DNA from: Paractinoplanes atraurantiacus
Lineage (GTDB): Bacteria > Actinomycetota > Actinomycetes > Mycobacteriales > Micromonosporaceae
NCBI RefSeq assembly: GCF_900215205.1
Contig: NZ_OBDY01000022.1
Coordinates: forward strand, 119,009-183,008
Reading direction: 5' to 3'
DNA length: 64,000 bases
Both the position numbers and the translations under genes were made by a program. Positions 51,332 to 59,183 of the stretch are shown piece by piece. Below the pieces are notes generated by a model that made no database searches, was not told the DNA's origin, and saw only the letters and a list, made by a program, of their open reading frames with translations. The stretch's first letter is position 1, and each line of letters starts with the position of its first letter.

Positions 51332-53193
51332 AGCGCCTGCGAGTCGCAGCGGCCACGGTTGCCACCTCATTCGCGGCGCTGACCCCTTCCCCAGCCTTCG
51401 CCGGCACCCCACCGCCGATCGTGGACGGCGCCGACCTGGTAGCCCTGTCGCTGAGATCCGGCACCTTGCACCTGACCTTCCGCGATTCCGGCGATCCCTC
51501 AAAGGTGCGGTTCATCGCCGAGAAGGGACCGGTCGGCGTCGTGCCGGCCGACCCCGCGTTCGCCTTCCTGGGCAAAGCAGGCGCTCAGGTGTGGTCACTG
51601 CGCGACGACGGTTCCCGCCTCCCGGCCTTCGACACGACGAAGGTCGATCCCGGCGCGGTCGACGGCGGCAAGGTAGCGCTCGACTTGACCGCGGTGGAGG
51701 GCCCCGGAACCTTCGCCGCCTACACGCTGACGCCATGGGGCCGTCCCACCCTGTTACTCGACAGCGACGGCCGAACAAGCACCCTTCTCCCCGCCGGCCG
51801 CCGCACCGGCGGAGTGGTCTGGGCGTTCAGCGCACCCGGCGAATACCGGGTGACCTTGCGAGCCAAGGCCCAGACCCGGCGGGGCCTCGCCCAGGACGAA
51901 AAGACCTATGTCATAACGGTTCCCGGCTCACCCACCCCACCTACCGACCCGAGCCCACCCCCAGCCACGTCGTTGCCCTCGTCCGCACCCACTCGGTCCG
52001 CGCCCACCCCAGCCGCGTCCGTTCCCTCCACGCCCGCCTTCGCCACGCCCACCCTTGCCACGCCCGCTTTCCCCGCGCCCACCCTTCCCGAGCCCACCCC
52101 CTCCACACCCACCCCTCCCGAGCCCACCCCCTCCACGCCCATACCTCCCGCGCCCACCCCCTCCTTCTCCGCGACCACCCCTCCTGCGCCCACCCCCTCC
52201 ACGCCCTCCTTCCCCGCGACCACCCCTCCCGCGCCCACCCCCTTCCCGTCCAGCTCTTTCACGCCTGGCAGCGAGACACGCAGCGGGCGCATGCCGGATA
52301 TTTCCGACACGCGCAGCGTGTCGGAACCCGAAGGGGCCCCTCAGCAGCGCGGCGCGGCCACGGTGCCTGGAACGTTCCAGGCGCAAGCCACACCCGGGGC
52401 GACGGAGGCGAGGAGCACCAGCGCCGCGCGGAAAGTCATCTCCGACGGGCATGTCGACATGGGCCCGCAGCTCAGCGGGGGCGCGCTGACGATCCGGCTC
52501 AAGGACGACTCGGCCACTCCCCCGGCCTGGCGGGACCTGGCCGACGTCGTTCTCAAGGTGACCGACAAGGCCCGGATCGCGGTTCCGGGCGGTGCCGGAT
52601 ACGCGTTCCTCGGGAAGGCCGGTGAGCAGGTCTATCTGCTGCCGCAGTCGCAACAGTCCGGGATCGTCTGGCCCGGGTGGAACACCCAGCACGAGTCCGT
52701 CGTCGACGGGACCCGCGGCAATGTCACCTGGAAATTGCGCGCGGTCGACGGGCCGGGCGACTTCAAGCTTTTCCTGACCGGGTCGTTCGGCACGCCCGAG
52801 GTCATCTTCGACTCCGCCGAGCAGCTGCCCCAGCAGCTCGGCATCGCGCCCAACACCCACGCCCACGGGAACTGGGCCTTCACCGAGGCCGGCCTCTACC
52901 GCCTGACGGTCGACATGACCGCCACCACCACCGCCGGTAAGACCGTCTCCGACACCAAGACTTTGACCATCGCGGTCGGCGACACCACGGACACGAACGC
53001 CGGCACCGGAAACGGAGAGGGGAACGGCGAAGAGACCGGGAGCGGCGGCTCAGGCGAAAGCGCGACCGGCGGCAGTCTCGCCAAGACCGGCACGAACATC
53101 GTGACCCTCGCGAGTGGCGGCGCTCTGCTGGTAGCTGCAGGAGCGACGGCCCTCGCCCTCGCGCGGCGCCGCCGCCTGCCCCACCCCCACTGA
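51328..53193 (+). CDS. Sortase-anchored protein with two choice-of-anchor M domains
   Basis: A 621-residue cell-wall protein (anchored-repeat ABC transporter-associated type). Sec signal 1-25. Domain 1 (about 30-200) keeps AFAFLGKAGAQVWSL and GPGTFAAY but has lost the His motifs: GADL stands for GHxD and GVVWAF for HxHxxWxF. A Pro/Thr/Ser-rich linker follows (about 205-320). Domain 2 (about 372-560) is complete: GHVD, YAFLGKAGEQVYLLPQ, IVWPGWNT and NTHAHGNWAF. The C-terminus has LAKTG (584-588), a membrane helix and RRRR, a sortase signal deviating at the Pro position. No sortase gene is nearby. Confidence 0.9.
   Translation: MKRLRVAAATVATSFAALTPSPAFAGTPPPIVDGADLVALSLRSGTLHLTFRDSGDPSKVRFIAEKGPVGVVPADPAFAFLGKAGAQVWSLRDDGSRLPAFDTTKVDPGAVDGGKVALDLTAVEGPGTFAAYTLTPWGRPTLLLDSDGRTSTLLPAGRRTGGVVWAFSAPGEYRVTLRAKAQTRRGLAQDEKTYVITVPGSPTPPTDPSPPPATSLPSSAPTRSAPTPAASVPSTPAFATPTLATPAFPAPTLPEPTPSTPTPPEPTPSTPIPPAPTPSFSATTPPAPTPSTPSFPATTPPAPTPFPSSSFTPGSETRSGRMPDISDTRSVSEPEGAPQQRGAATVPGTFQAQATPGATEARSTSAARKVISDGHVDMGPQLSGGALTIRLKDDSATPPAWRDLADVVLKVTDKARIAVPGGAGYAFLGKAGEQVYLLPQSQQSGIVWPGWNTQHESVVDGTRGNVTWKLRAVDGPGDFKLFLTGSFGTPEVIFDSAEQLPQQLGIAPNTHAHGNWAFTEAGLYRLTVDMTATTTAGKTVSDTKTLTIAVGDTTDTNAGTGNGEGNGEETGSGGSGESATGGSLAKTGTNIVTLASGGALLVAAGATALALARRRRLPHPH
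51930..52250 (+). repeat. Pro/Thr-rich low-complexity linker repeats
   Basis: Many short near-repeats of CCCACCCCCTCCACGCCC type encode PTPSTP/PPAPTPS/PEPTPSTP units. Likely to vary in length between strains. Confidence 0.8.
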
Positions 53194-53217
53194 CGATCCC
53201 GCGCGCCCCGCCCGATC

Positions 53218-53235
53218 CGGCACACGTGCCGCCTT
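53218..53235 (+). terminator. Hairpin terminator after LAKTG protein
   Basis: CGGCAC-AC-GTGCCG followed by CCTTTT, 24 nt after the stop; ends the first surface operon. Confidence 0.6.
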
Positions 53236-53260
53236 TTCGAAGTCCACACCCGACACTTCC

Positions 53261-53281
53261 TAATGAAAATGGAAACCATTA
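53261..53281. promoter_or_regulatory. Zur-like box C (second surface operon)
   Basis: TAATGAAAATGGAAACCATTA: TGAAAAT half-site and TAATG/CATTA outer symmetry; weaker than boxes A and B. It is 53 bp upstream of the TTG start at 53335. Confidence 0.55.
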
Positions 53282-53334
53282 AGGTTTGTATCGATCCGGT
53301 CGATGGCGGCCGGACCCACACCGAGGAGACTCAC

Positions 53335-53991
53335 TTGCGTAGATCCCTTCGCCTTCTGGTCGGCGGTGGTGCGCTTGCCACCGCTCTGCTGGGCACCGCT
53401 GTGCCGGCGCAAGCCTTTGCCGCGCCGATCGTTCTCAGCGCCGGGCATGTCGATGTCGTCGACGTCGCCTATGAGGACGGCGTTCTCGAGCTCGGCCTGC
53501 ACGACGAGAGCGTCGAGCCCGATGTCGAGCGCGACCCCGACGACGTGGTCCTGCTCGTCAAGCGGGCCGCCCGGACCACCGTTCCCGACAATCCCTCGTT
53601 CTCGTTCCTGGGTGGCGCCGGGGCCAGGGTCTGGGTTCTTCCCGAGATCCAGAACGAGGAGCTGCTCTGGCCCGGCCTCTCCGCCGAGGAGATCGAGGAC
53701 GGCGTCTTCACCGGGGACGCGGTCACGGCCAAGGTCGAGAAGGTCACCGGGCCGGGGCGCCTGGCCGTCTGGACCGAGGACGCGGTCGGCACGCCCCACG
53801 TTCTCGTGAACAGCGGGGACGGGCTGCCCGACGCGCTCAGCCTGGCCGCCGGGGCGCACCAGCACGCCAGCTGGGGCTTCCAGAAGGCCGGCGTCTATCT
53901 CATCAAGGTGCGGGCCACGGCCACACTGGCCGCGACCGGCGACACCGTCACGTCGGAGCCGGCCGTCTACAAGGTCGTGGTGCAGCCGTGA
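53335..53991 (+). CDS. Secreted choice-of-anchor M domain protein
   Basis: A 218-residue single-domain exported protein. TTG 53335 with GAGGAG 7 bp upstream gives a clean signal peptide (MRRSLRLLVGGGALATALLGTAVPAQAFA); the ATG at 53263 would overlap the Zur-like box. The domain has GHVDVVDV, FSFLGGAGARVWVLPE, LLWPGLS, GPGRLAVW and GAHQHASWGF. No membrane anchor or wall signal, so it is released or held by other wall proteins. It overlaps the next gene by 4 bp. Confidence 0.88.
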   Translation: MRRSLRLLVGGGALATALLGTAVPAQAFAAPIVLSAGHVDVVDVAYEDGVLELGLHDESVEPDVERDPDDVVLLVKRAARTTVPDNPSFSFLGGAGARVWVLPEIQNEELLWPGLSAEEIEDGVFTGDAVTAKVEKVTGPGRLAVWTEDAVGTPHVLVNSGDGLPDALSLAAGAHQHASWGFQKAGVYLIKVRATATLAATGDTVTSEPAVYKVVVQP

Positions 53992-54611
53992 GCGCGGCCG
54001 CGGTGCTGCTCGCCGTGGGGCTCGCCCTGACTCCGTCCGCCGCTGCGCCGATGACCCTCACCAGCGGGCACGTTGACGTGCTTGATGTGGACTACGCCTC
54101 GGGAGGCCTCTCGCTGACCGTCAACGACGGCACCGGGGGCACCGAGGTCGAGCGCGACCCGGCCGACGTGGTCCTCTCGGTTCCGGCGGCCGCGAAGGTC
54201 ACCGTGCCCAGCGGCGCCGCCTGGTCGTTCCTCGGCGGCGCCGGCGAGACCGCCTGGGTGCTGCCCCAGGCGAGCACGGCCGGGCTGCTCTGGGCCGGCT
54301 GGAACACCCTCGAGATCCCGAGCGGGGTGCTCCAGGGCAACTCCGTGACGGTCAAGCTCAGCAGCGTCAGCGGGCCGGGTGCGGTGAGCGTCTACACCGT
54401 CTCCGCGGGCACGCCGACGAAGCTGTACGACTCCGGTGACGGCCTGCCCGACTCACGGACCGTGGCCCGCAACGTGCACGCCCACGCCAACTGGGGCTTC
54501 ACCCGGGCCGGCACCTACACGGTCGCCTTCGAGGTGACCGGCAAGCTGGCCGGCACCGGCGCCACCGTCACCACCGGCGCGAAGGCCTTCACCTTCACCG
54601 TCCTGCCGTAA
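53988..54611 (+). CDS. Secreted choice-of-anchor M domain protein
   Basis: A 207-residue close paralog of the preceding gene, translationally coupled to it (GTGA). A short signal peptide (MSAAAVLLAVGLALTPSAAA) precedes GHVDVLDV, WSFLGGAGETAWVLPQ, LLWAGWNT, GPGAVSVY and VHAHANWGF. Like its neighbour it has no anchor. The pair probably arose by duplication. The last codons and stop are repeated in a 21-nt tandem duplication downstream. Confidence 0.88.
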   Translation: MSAAAVLLAVGLALTPSAAAPMTLTSGHVDVLDVDYASGGLSLTVNDGTGGTEVERDPADVVLSVPAAAKVTVPSGAAWSFLGGAGETAWVLPQASTAGLLWAGWNTLEIPSGVLQGNSVTVKLSSVSGPGAVSVYTVSAGTPTKLYDSGDGLPDSRTVARNVHAHANWGFTRAGTYTVAFEVTGKLAGTGATVTTGAKAFTFTVLP

Positions 54612-54641
54612 CAGCAAAGCCACCGTCCTGCCGTAACAGCA
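54596..54641 (+). repeat. 21-nt tandem duplication spanning the stop codon
   Basis: CACCGTCCTGCCGTAACAGCA occurs at 54596-54616 and again at 54621-54641 (25-nt period), repeating the TVLP-stop end of the gene. Confidence 0.8.
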
Positions 54642-54645
54642 CAGC

Positions 54646-54680
54646 GTGGGCCCGCTCCACCGCAATTGGAGCGGGCCCAC
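54646..54680 (+). terminator. Hairpin terminator before the ABC transporter genes
   Basis: Perfect 14-bp stem GTGGGCCCGCTCCA and complement with 7-nt loop, 25 bp before the lipoprotein start; it may attenuate rather than end transcription because no promoter is obvious downstream. Confidence 0.7.
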
Positions 54681-54704
54681 CATTTCACCGTACGGGATTG
54701 CCTG

Positions 54705-56198
54705 ATGAGACGCCCGATCGCCGCCCTCACCCTGCTGGCCGCCCTCGCCGGCTGCACGCCACCGCCCGCGCTCAGTGCCGCCGACGGCCGGGTCCAGGTC
54801 GTCACCACCACCGGCATTTTGGCCGACCTGGTCCGCCACGTGGGCGGCGACCGCGTGCTGGTTGACTCGATAGTGCCGGACAACGCCGACGCCCACGCGT
54901 ACGAGCCGACCCTGCGCGACGTCCGCAACGTCGTCTACGCCGATCTGGCCTTCAGCAATTATCTGCTGCTGGAGGCGCAGAACGTCATCAAGACCCTCGA
55001 CGCCAACCTGCCGGACGGGGTCGAGCAGATCTCGCTGGCCGAAGGGGCCACCAAATACGCCGCCGAGATCATCCCGCTCGTCGAGGACGTCTCGCTCGAC
55101 ACCGTCTGGCTCGGGCTGCGCGTCGCCGGTGACGGCGCCCAACTCGGGGCCGACCGCACCTCGGACGTCCGGCTCTCCGCGACCGGAATCTCCGGGCCGG
55201 GCCGGCTCACCGCCTATCTGACCGAGTCGTTCGGCAACCCGGACGTCTTCATCGGCTCCGGCGAAAGCGACGACACCGCCGTCCTGCCGCCGGACGCCCA
55301 CATGCACATGAGTTGGGCCTTCACCGAACCCGGCGTCTACCGCCTCGACCTGCGCGCCCAGCTCGAGGTCGGCCGGCCCGTGCCGATGGGCGAGCAGACC
55401 GTCACCTTCGCGGTCGGCGTCGACCCGCACACCGTGCCCGGCATGGCCGGGGCGACCGTGCTGCGCAACGGCCACACCGACATCACCGCCGACATCGACA
55501 GCGGCGAGATCTATCTGCTGAGCGACGACGGACGACTGGACCCCGCCCGCACGGTCATCGAGGTGCCGGCCAAGGCTCTGCGCGAGGTGCCGGCCGGACC
55601 GGGCATGCGATTCCTCGGCCGCCCCGGCACTCGCGTCTACCAACTGCCGCAGGCCGTTCTCGGACGGCACGTGCACGGCGAGATCGACCCTCACCTGTGG
55701 CAGGACGTGGGCAACGCACAGGCGTACGCCGAATTGATCCGCGACAGTCTCATCGAGGCCGATCCCGCGGGTGCGGCCGAATATCGGGCCAACACCGACC
55801 GATACCTGCGCGAGCTGACCGAGCTCGACGACTATGTGCGGGACCGGATCGCCGCCATCCCCGAGCCGAGCCGCTACCTGGTCACGACGCACGATGCGTT
55901 CGGGTACCTCGCGAAGGCGTACAAAATCGTGGTCGCTGGTTTTGTGACCCCGAACCCGGCTGTGGAACCGAGCCTGGCCGACCGCCGCCGTCTCACCGAG
56001 ACCTTGCGCCATCTGCGCGTGCGGGCCGTTTTCCTGGAACCGAACCTGCGGGCGCGCTCCTCGACGCTGGTCGAGGTGGCCCGGCAGGAGCACGTGCGCG
56101 TCTGCGACATCTACGGCGACGCCTTCGACGACCGCGTGACCAGTTACGTGGCGATGATGCGCTTCAACGCCGATTCCCTTCACCGCTGCCTGACCTGA
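54705..56198 (+). CDS. Anchored-repeat-type metal ABC transporter, substrate-binding lipoprotein (ZnuA-like with inserted domain)
   Basis: A 497-residue lipoprotein (lipobox LAGC, Cys17). The cluster A-I metal-binding fold is split. The N-lobe (28-117) holds the first ligand His64 in ADAHAYEPT. Residues about 118-320 are an inserted choice-of-anchor M domain in permuted order: GPGRLTAY and DAHMHMSWAF come first, then GHTD and MRFLGRPGTRVYQLPQ. The ZnuA fold resumes with DPHLWQD (His330), TTHDAFGYLA (His396) and CDIYGDAFDD (Asp468), so all expected ligands are present. It delivers Zn or Mn to the permease encoded downstream. Confidence 0.92.
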   Translation: MRRPIAALTLLAALAGCTPPPALSAADGRVQVVTTTGILADLVRHVGGDRVLVDSIVPDNADAHAYEPTLRDVRNVVYADLAFSNYLLLEAQNVIKTLDANLPDGVEQISLAEGATKYAAEIIPLVEDVSLDTVWLGLRVAGDGAQLGADRTSDVRLSATGISGPGRLTAYLTESFGNPDVFIGSGESDDTAVLPPDAHMHMSWAFTEPGVYRLDLRAQLEVGRPVPMGEQTVTFAVGVDPHTVPGMAGATVLRNGHTDITADIDSGEIYLLSDDGRLDPARTVIEVPAKALREVPAGPGMRFLGRPGTRVYQLPQAVLGRHVHGEIDPHLWQDVGNAQAYAELIRDSLIEADPAGAAEYRANTDRYLRELTELDDYVRDRIAAIPEPSRYLVTTHDAFGYLAKAYKIVVAGFVTPNPAVEPSLADRRRLTETLRHLRVRAVFLEPNLRARSSTLVEVARQEHVRVCDIYGDAFDDRVTSYVAMMRFNADSLHRCLT

Positions 56199-56210
56199 CG
56201 AGGATCCGCT

Positions 56211-57065
56211 GTGCTCCACTCATTGCTGTGCCTCACGGCCGCCGCCGTTCTGGGCGCCACACCGACCGTTCCGCCGCCGGCCGCCGGCCAAGCACAGGCG
56301 CGCGGCGACGCCGTCATCGAAAGCGGCCATATCGACATTGGACCGACGCTCCGCGACGGCCGGTGGTCCGTGCAGATTCACGACGACCACACTGTTCCGG
56401 CCGTGTGGCGGGAGCCGGCCGCGACCGTGCTGCGGATCCGCGACACCGCGCGGCAGGCGGTTCCGGACGACGAGGCGTACGCTTTCCTCGGCGAGAAGCC
56501 CGGCACGCGGGTGCATGTGGTGCCGCAGACCGAGAAGCCGGACGTGGTATGGATCGGCTGGAACACTCAGGATCCGGCCGCCCTGAAGGCGATCGACCGG
56601 GGCGTCACCATGAACCTGCGCGGCGCGCAGGGGCCGGGCGCTGTCACCGTCTTCCTGCAATCGGGCAATCTCGGTGCGCCACAGGTATTGTGGAGCTCGG
56701 CCAAGCCGTACCCGCAACCGATCTGGGTCGAGGCCAACACGCACACCCACGCGAACTGGGTCTTCGGCAAGCCCGGCGTCTACCTGCTGGCCCTCGACAT
56801 CACGGCCGGAGACGCGAGCGCCAGCACCGTTCTGCGCCTGGCCGTCGGCGACGCGACCGATCCCGATGACGCCCGCACGGCCGCTTTCACCCAACCCCTG
56901 CCTTCCGGTTCCGCTGCTGCGGCTTTCAAAGACAGCCCTTCGCGTACGTCGATGACGCCCTTCCTTTTCGGCGGCGGCGCCCTCGTCGCCGCGCTCATCG
57001 CGAGCCTCGCGCTCCGGCAGTCGGCCGTGCGGCGCCGCGCCGAGAAAGAGCGGGCGGCCCGATGA
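56211..57065 (+). CDS. Membrane-anchored choice-of-anchor M domain protein
   Basis: A 284-residue exported protein (GTG with GAGGA upstream). After the signal peptide comes one domain with GHIDIG, YAFLGEKPGTRVHVVPQ, VVWIGWNT, GPGAVTVF and NTHTHANWVF, then a C-terminal membrane helix (FLFGGGALVAALIASLAL) and basic tail RRRAEKERAAR. It lies between the binding lipoprotein and the ATPase and overlaps the ATPase start by 4 bp, so it is an integral part of the transporter operon and may dock the wall proteins to it. Confidence 0.88.
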   Translation: MLHSLLCLTAAAVLGATPTVPPPAAGQAQARGDAVIESGHIDIGPTLRDGRWSVQIHDDHTVPAVWREPAATVLRIRDTARQAVPDDEAYAFLGEKPGTRVHVVPQTEKPDVVWIGWNTQDPAALKAIDRGVTMNLRGAQGPGAVTVFLQSGNLGAPQVLWSSAKPYPQPIWVEANTHTHANWVFGKPGVYLLALDITAGDASASTVLRLAVGDATDPDDARTAAFTQPLPSGSAAAAFKDSPSRTSMTPFLFGGGALVAALIASLALRQSAVRRRAEKERAAR

Positions 57066-57781
57066 GCGCGGCCCTCGAAATGACCGATGTAGCAGCCGAT
57101 CTGGGCGGTCGCCCCGTCCTGCGCGACGTCAACCTGCGCGTCGGCGCGGGTGAGCTGGTCGCCCTGCTCGGCCCGAACGGAGCGGGCAAGACGACGCTGC
57201 TGCGGGCCGCGCTCGGCCTGGTGCCGCTGCGGCAGGGCCGGGTCAGCGTGGCCGGTTCCGCGCCCGGCTACGTGCCGCAGCGGCACGAGTTCACCTGGGA
57301 CTTCCCCGCCTCCGTCGAGGACACCGTGCTGAGCGGGCTGGTCCGCCGGATCGGCCTGTTCCGCCGCCCACGCGCCGGGCACTGGGAGGCGGTCTGGGAC
57401 GCGCTCGACCGCGTACACCTCAATGAATTGCGAAAGCGCCCCGTCGGCGAGCTCTCCGGCGGGCAACGCCAACGGGTTCTCCTCGCCCGGGCCCTGGTCC
57501 TGTCGCCGCCCGTACTCCTGCTGGACGAGCCTTTCACCGGCCTCGACATGCCGTCGCAGGAGACCCTGACCGCGCTGTTCGCCGACCTCGCGCGCGACCG
57601 GGCCGTGGTCATGGCCACCCACGACCTGGCCGCCGCCGCGTACACCTGCGACCGGCTGATCCTGCTGAACCGCACCGTCATCGCCGACGGCCCGGCGGCC
57701 GAGCTGCGCGACCCCGGGGCCTGGATGCGGACGTTCGACGTCGGCCCCGGCAGCCACCTGCTCAAACTCGTCGGAGCGTGA
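57062..57781 (+). CDS. Anchored-repeat-type metal ABC transporter, ATP-binding protein (ZnuC-like)
   Basis: A 239-residue ATPase. Walker A GPNGAGKTT, Q-loop within YVPQRHEFTWDFPASVEDTVL (typical of the zinc/manganese importers), signature LSGGQRQR, Walker B VLLLDEPFTGLD and switch His in MATHDLAA. It pairs with the downstream permease (1-bp gap). Confidence 0.93.
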   Translation: MSAALEMTDVAADLGGRPVLRDVNLRVGAGELVALLGPNGAGKTTLLRAALGLVPLRQGRVSVAGSAPGYVPQRHEFTWDFPASVEDTVLSGLVRRIGLFRRPRAGHWEAVWDALDRVHLNELRKRPVGELSGGQRQRVLLARALVLSPPVLLLDEPFTGLDMPSQETLTALFADLARDRAVVMATHDLAAAAYTCDRLILLNRTVIADGPAAELRDPGAWMRTFDVGPGSHLLKLVGA

Positions 57782-57782
57782 C

Positions 57783-58631
57783 GTGTCCCCGCTGCAGTTC
57801 CTGGCCGACCTGGCCAACCCCGGCCTGGCCTTCCTGCCCAAGGCCCTGACCATCGCCACCCTCGCCGCCGTCATGTGCGGGGTCGTCGGCTGCTACGTGG
57901 TGCTGCGCGGCATGGCCTTCATCGGCGACGCCGTGGCCCACGCGGTCTTCCCCGGACTGGCCATCGCCTTCCTGTTCTCCGGCAGCCTGGTCGTCGGCGG
58001 CACGGTCGCCGGCATCGTGACGGCCTTGCTGGTCACCGTTTTCGCCCAGAACCGGCGGCTGAAGGAGGACTCGGTCATCGGCATCTTCTTCGTGGCCGCG
58101 TTCGCCCTCGGCATCGTGGTCATCTCCCGGGCGCCCGGCTACGCCGGTTCCCTCCAGCAGTTCCTGTTCGGCTCCATCACCGGCATTCCCGACCGCGACC
58201 TGTACGTCGTGGGCGGCACCACCATCGCCGTGCTGCTGGCGGTCTTCCTGCTCCACAAGGAGTTCGTGGCGGTCACCCTGGACCGCGAGATGGCCCGCGC
58301 GCTGGGCCTGCGTGTCTTCTGGCTCGACCTGGTCCTCTACGTGCTGGTCACGCTGGCCGTGGTGATGGCGGTGCAGACCATCGGCAACATCCTGGTCCTG
58401 GCCCTGCTGGTCACCCCGGCCGCCACGGCCCGCCTCCTGACCGACCGCCTGCCCGTGATGATGGTCCTGGCCCCGCTGATCGGTGCCGGCGGAGCCACCG
58501 TCGGCCTGTACGTCTCCTGGTCGTGGGACTTCCCCGTCGGCGGCACCATCGTCCTGACCCTGACCGCCGCCTTCCTCCTGGCCCACGTGACCGCCCCACG
58601 CCACGGCCTCCTGGCCCGGCTGACCGCCTAG
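57783..58631 (+). CDS. Anchored-repeat-type metal ABC transporter, permease (ZnuB-like)
   Basis: A 282-residue membrane permease of the ABC-3 family with eight to nine TM segments. It has GCYVVLRGMAFIGDAVAHAVFPGLAI, LFGSITGI and TIGNILVLALLVTPAATARLL, all family hallmarks. GTG 57783. It ends the transporter operon; only a decayed gene lies between it and the L32 gene. Confidence 0.93.
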   Translation: MSPLQFLADLANPGLAFLPKALTIATLAAVMCGVVGCYVVLRGMAFIGDAVAHAVFPGLAIAFLFSGSLVVGGTVAGIVTALLVTVFAQNRRLKEDSVIGIFFVAAFALGIVVISRAPGYAGSLQQFLFGSITGIPDRDLYVVGGTTIAVLLAVFLLHKEFVAVTLDREMARALGLRVFWLDLVLYVLVTLAVVMAVQTIGNILVLALLVTPAATARLLTDRLPVMMVLAPLIGAGGATVGLYVSWSWDFPVGGTIVLTLTAAFLLAHVTAPRHGLLARLTA

Positions 58632-58639
58632 CTGTCGAC

Positions 58640-59128
58640 CTGAAGGGGAGACGGGTGGTAGCCGATCGCTTCGTAGATCTGGACGAGCGGTCAACAACGT
58701 CAGGAAACGCTGCTCCACCGAGCGCGCAACCGAGCCTTCGAAAGCGGGGAACAGCTCGACCAGCCGCCAGCCGCGCTTGGCGTGTTGCGCCACTCGCTGG
58801 CCGGGAACGTTGGTGATGCCCTGCAGTCAGCGGTGAGTCCGTCGTTGCGATCCGGGTCGAGCTGCGCGGCCACGTCGGGCGAGATCGTGGCGAGCGAGTT
58901 CGTCACCGACACCTTCTTACGCGCACAGCAGGGGCACCCGGTCGAACCGTCGGTCCGGTTGTTGACCGTCGCCTCCCAGACGTGGTCCGCCGCGGCCGTG
59001 CGGAACCACCACACTTTCCGGGCGCTCCCGGTGGTGTGGATGCGTATCGCGCAACAAGGTCTTCGCCAACACCCGGCAAGGGTCGCATCCGGATACGACA
59101 CTTCGCCTGCGCCGAGCCGAGCCGCCAC
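58640..59128 (-). pseudogene. Decayed treble-clef zinc-ribbon (DUF4379) / GIY-YIG nuclease gene
   Basis: The minus strand first gives KVWWFRTAAADHVWEATVNNRTDGSTGCPCCARKK and NSLATISPDVAAQLDPDRNDGLTAD, matching the repeat of treble-clef zinc-ribbon DUF4379 proteins. After a frame change near 58821-58830 it gives GITNVPGQRVAQHAKRGWRLVELFP, the second half of a GIY-YIG nuclease domain (GITN.P..R...H). The GIY-YIG start is missing and the frame runs on antisense into the permease gene, so the gene is truncated and shifted. The remaining sequence to the Zur-like box shows nothing else. Confidence 0.65.
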
Positions 59129-59151
59129 CTACCATCGCACGTACTCTATAA

Positions 59152-59166
59152 TGACAATCGTTTTCA
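59152..59166. promoter_or_regulatory. Zur-like box D (rpmF-GTPase operon)
   Basis: TGACAATCGTTTTCA, identical to box A except at one base, 17 bp upstream of rpmF. Confidence 0.7.
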
Positions 59167-59183
59167 ACTAGCTGAGGAGTTTC

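Noticed and set aside
54453..56219. 588-codon minus-strand open frame across the binding lipoprotein
   Set aside because: The sense strand carries lipobox, metal ligands and operon overlaps; the antisense frame is a shadow.
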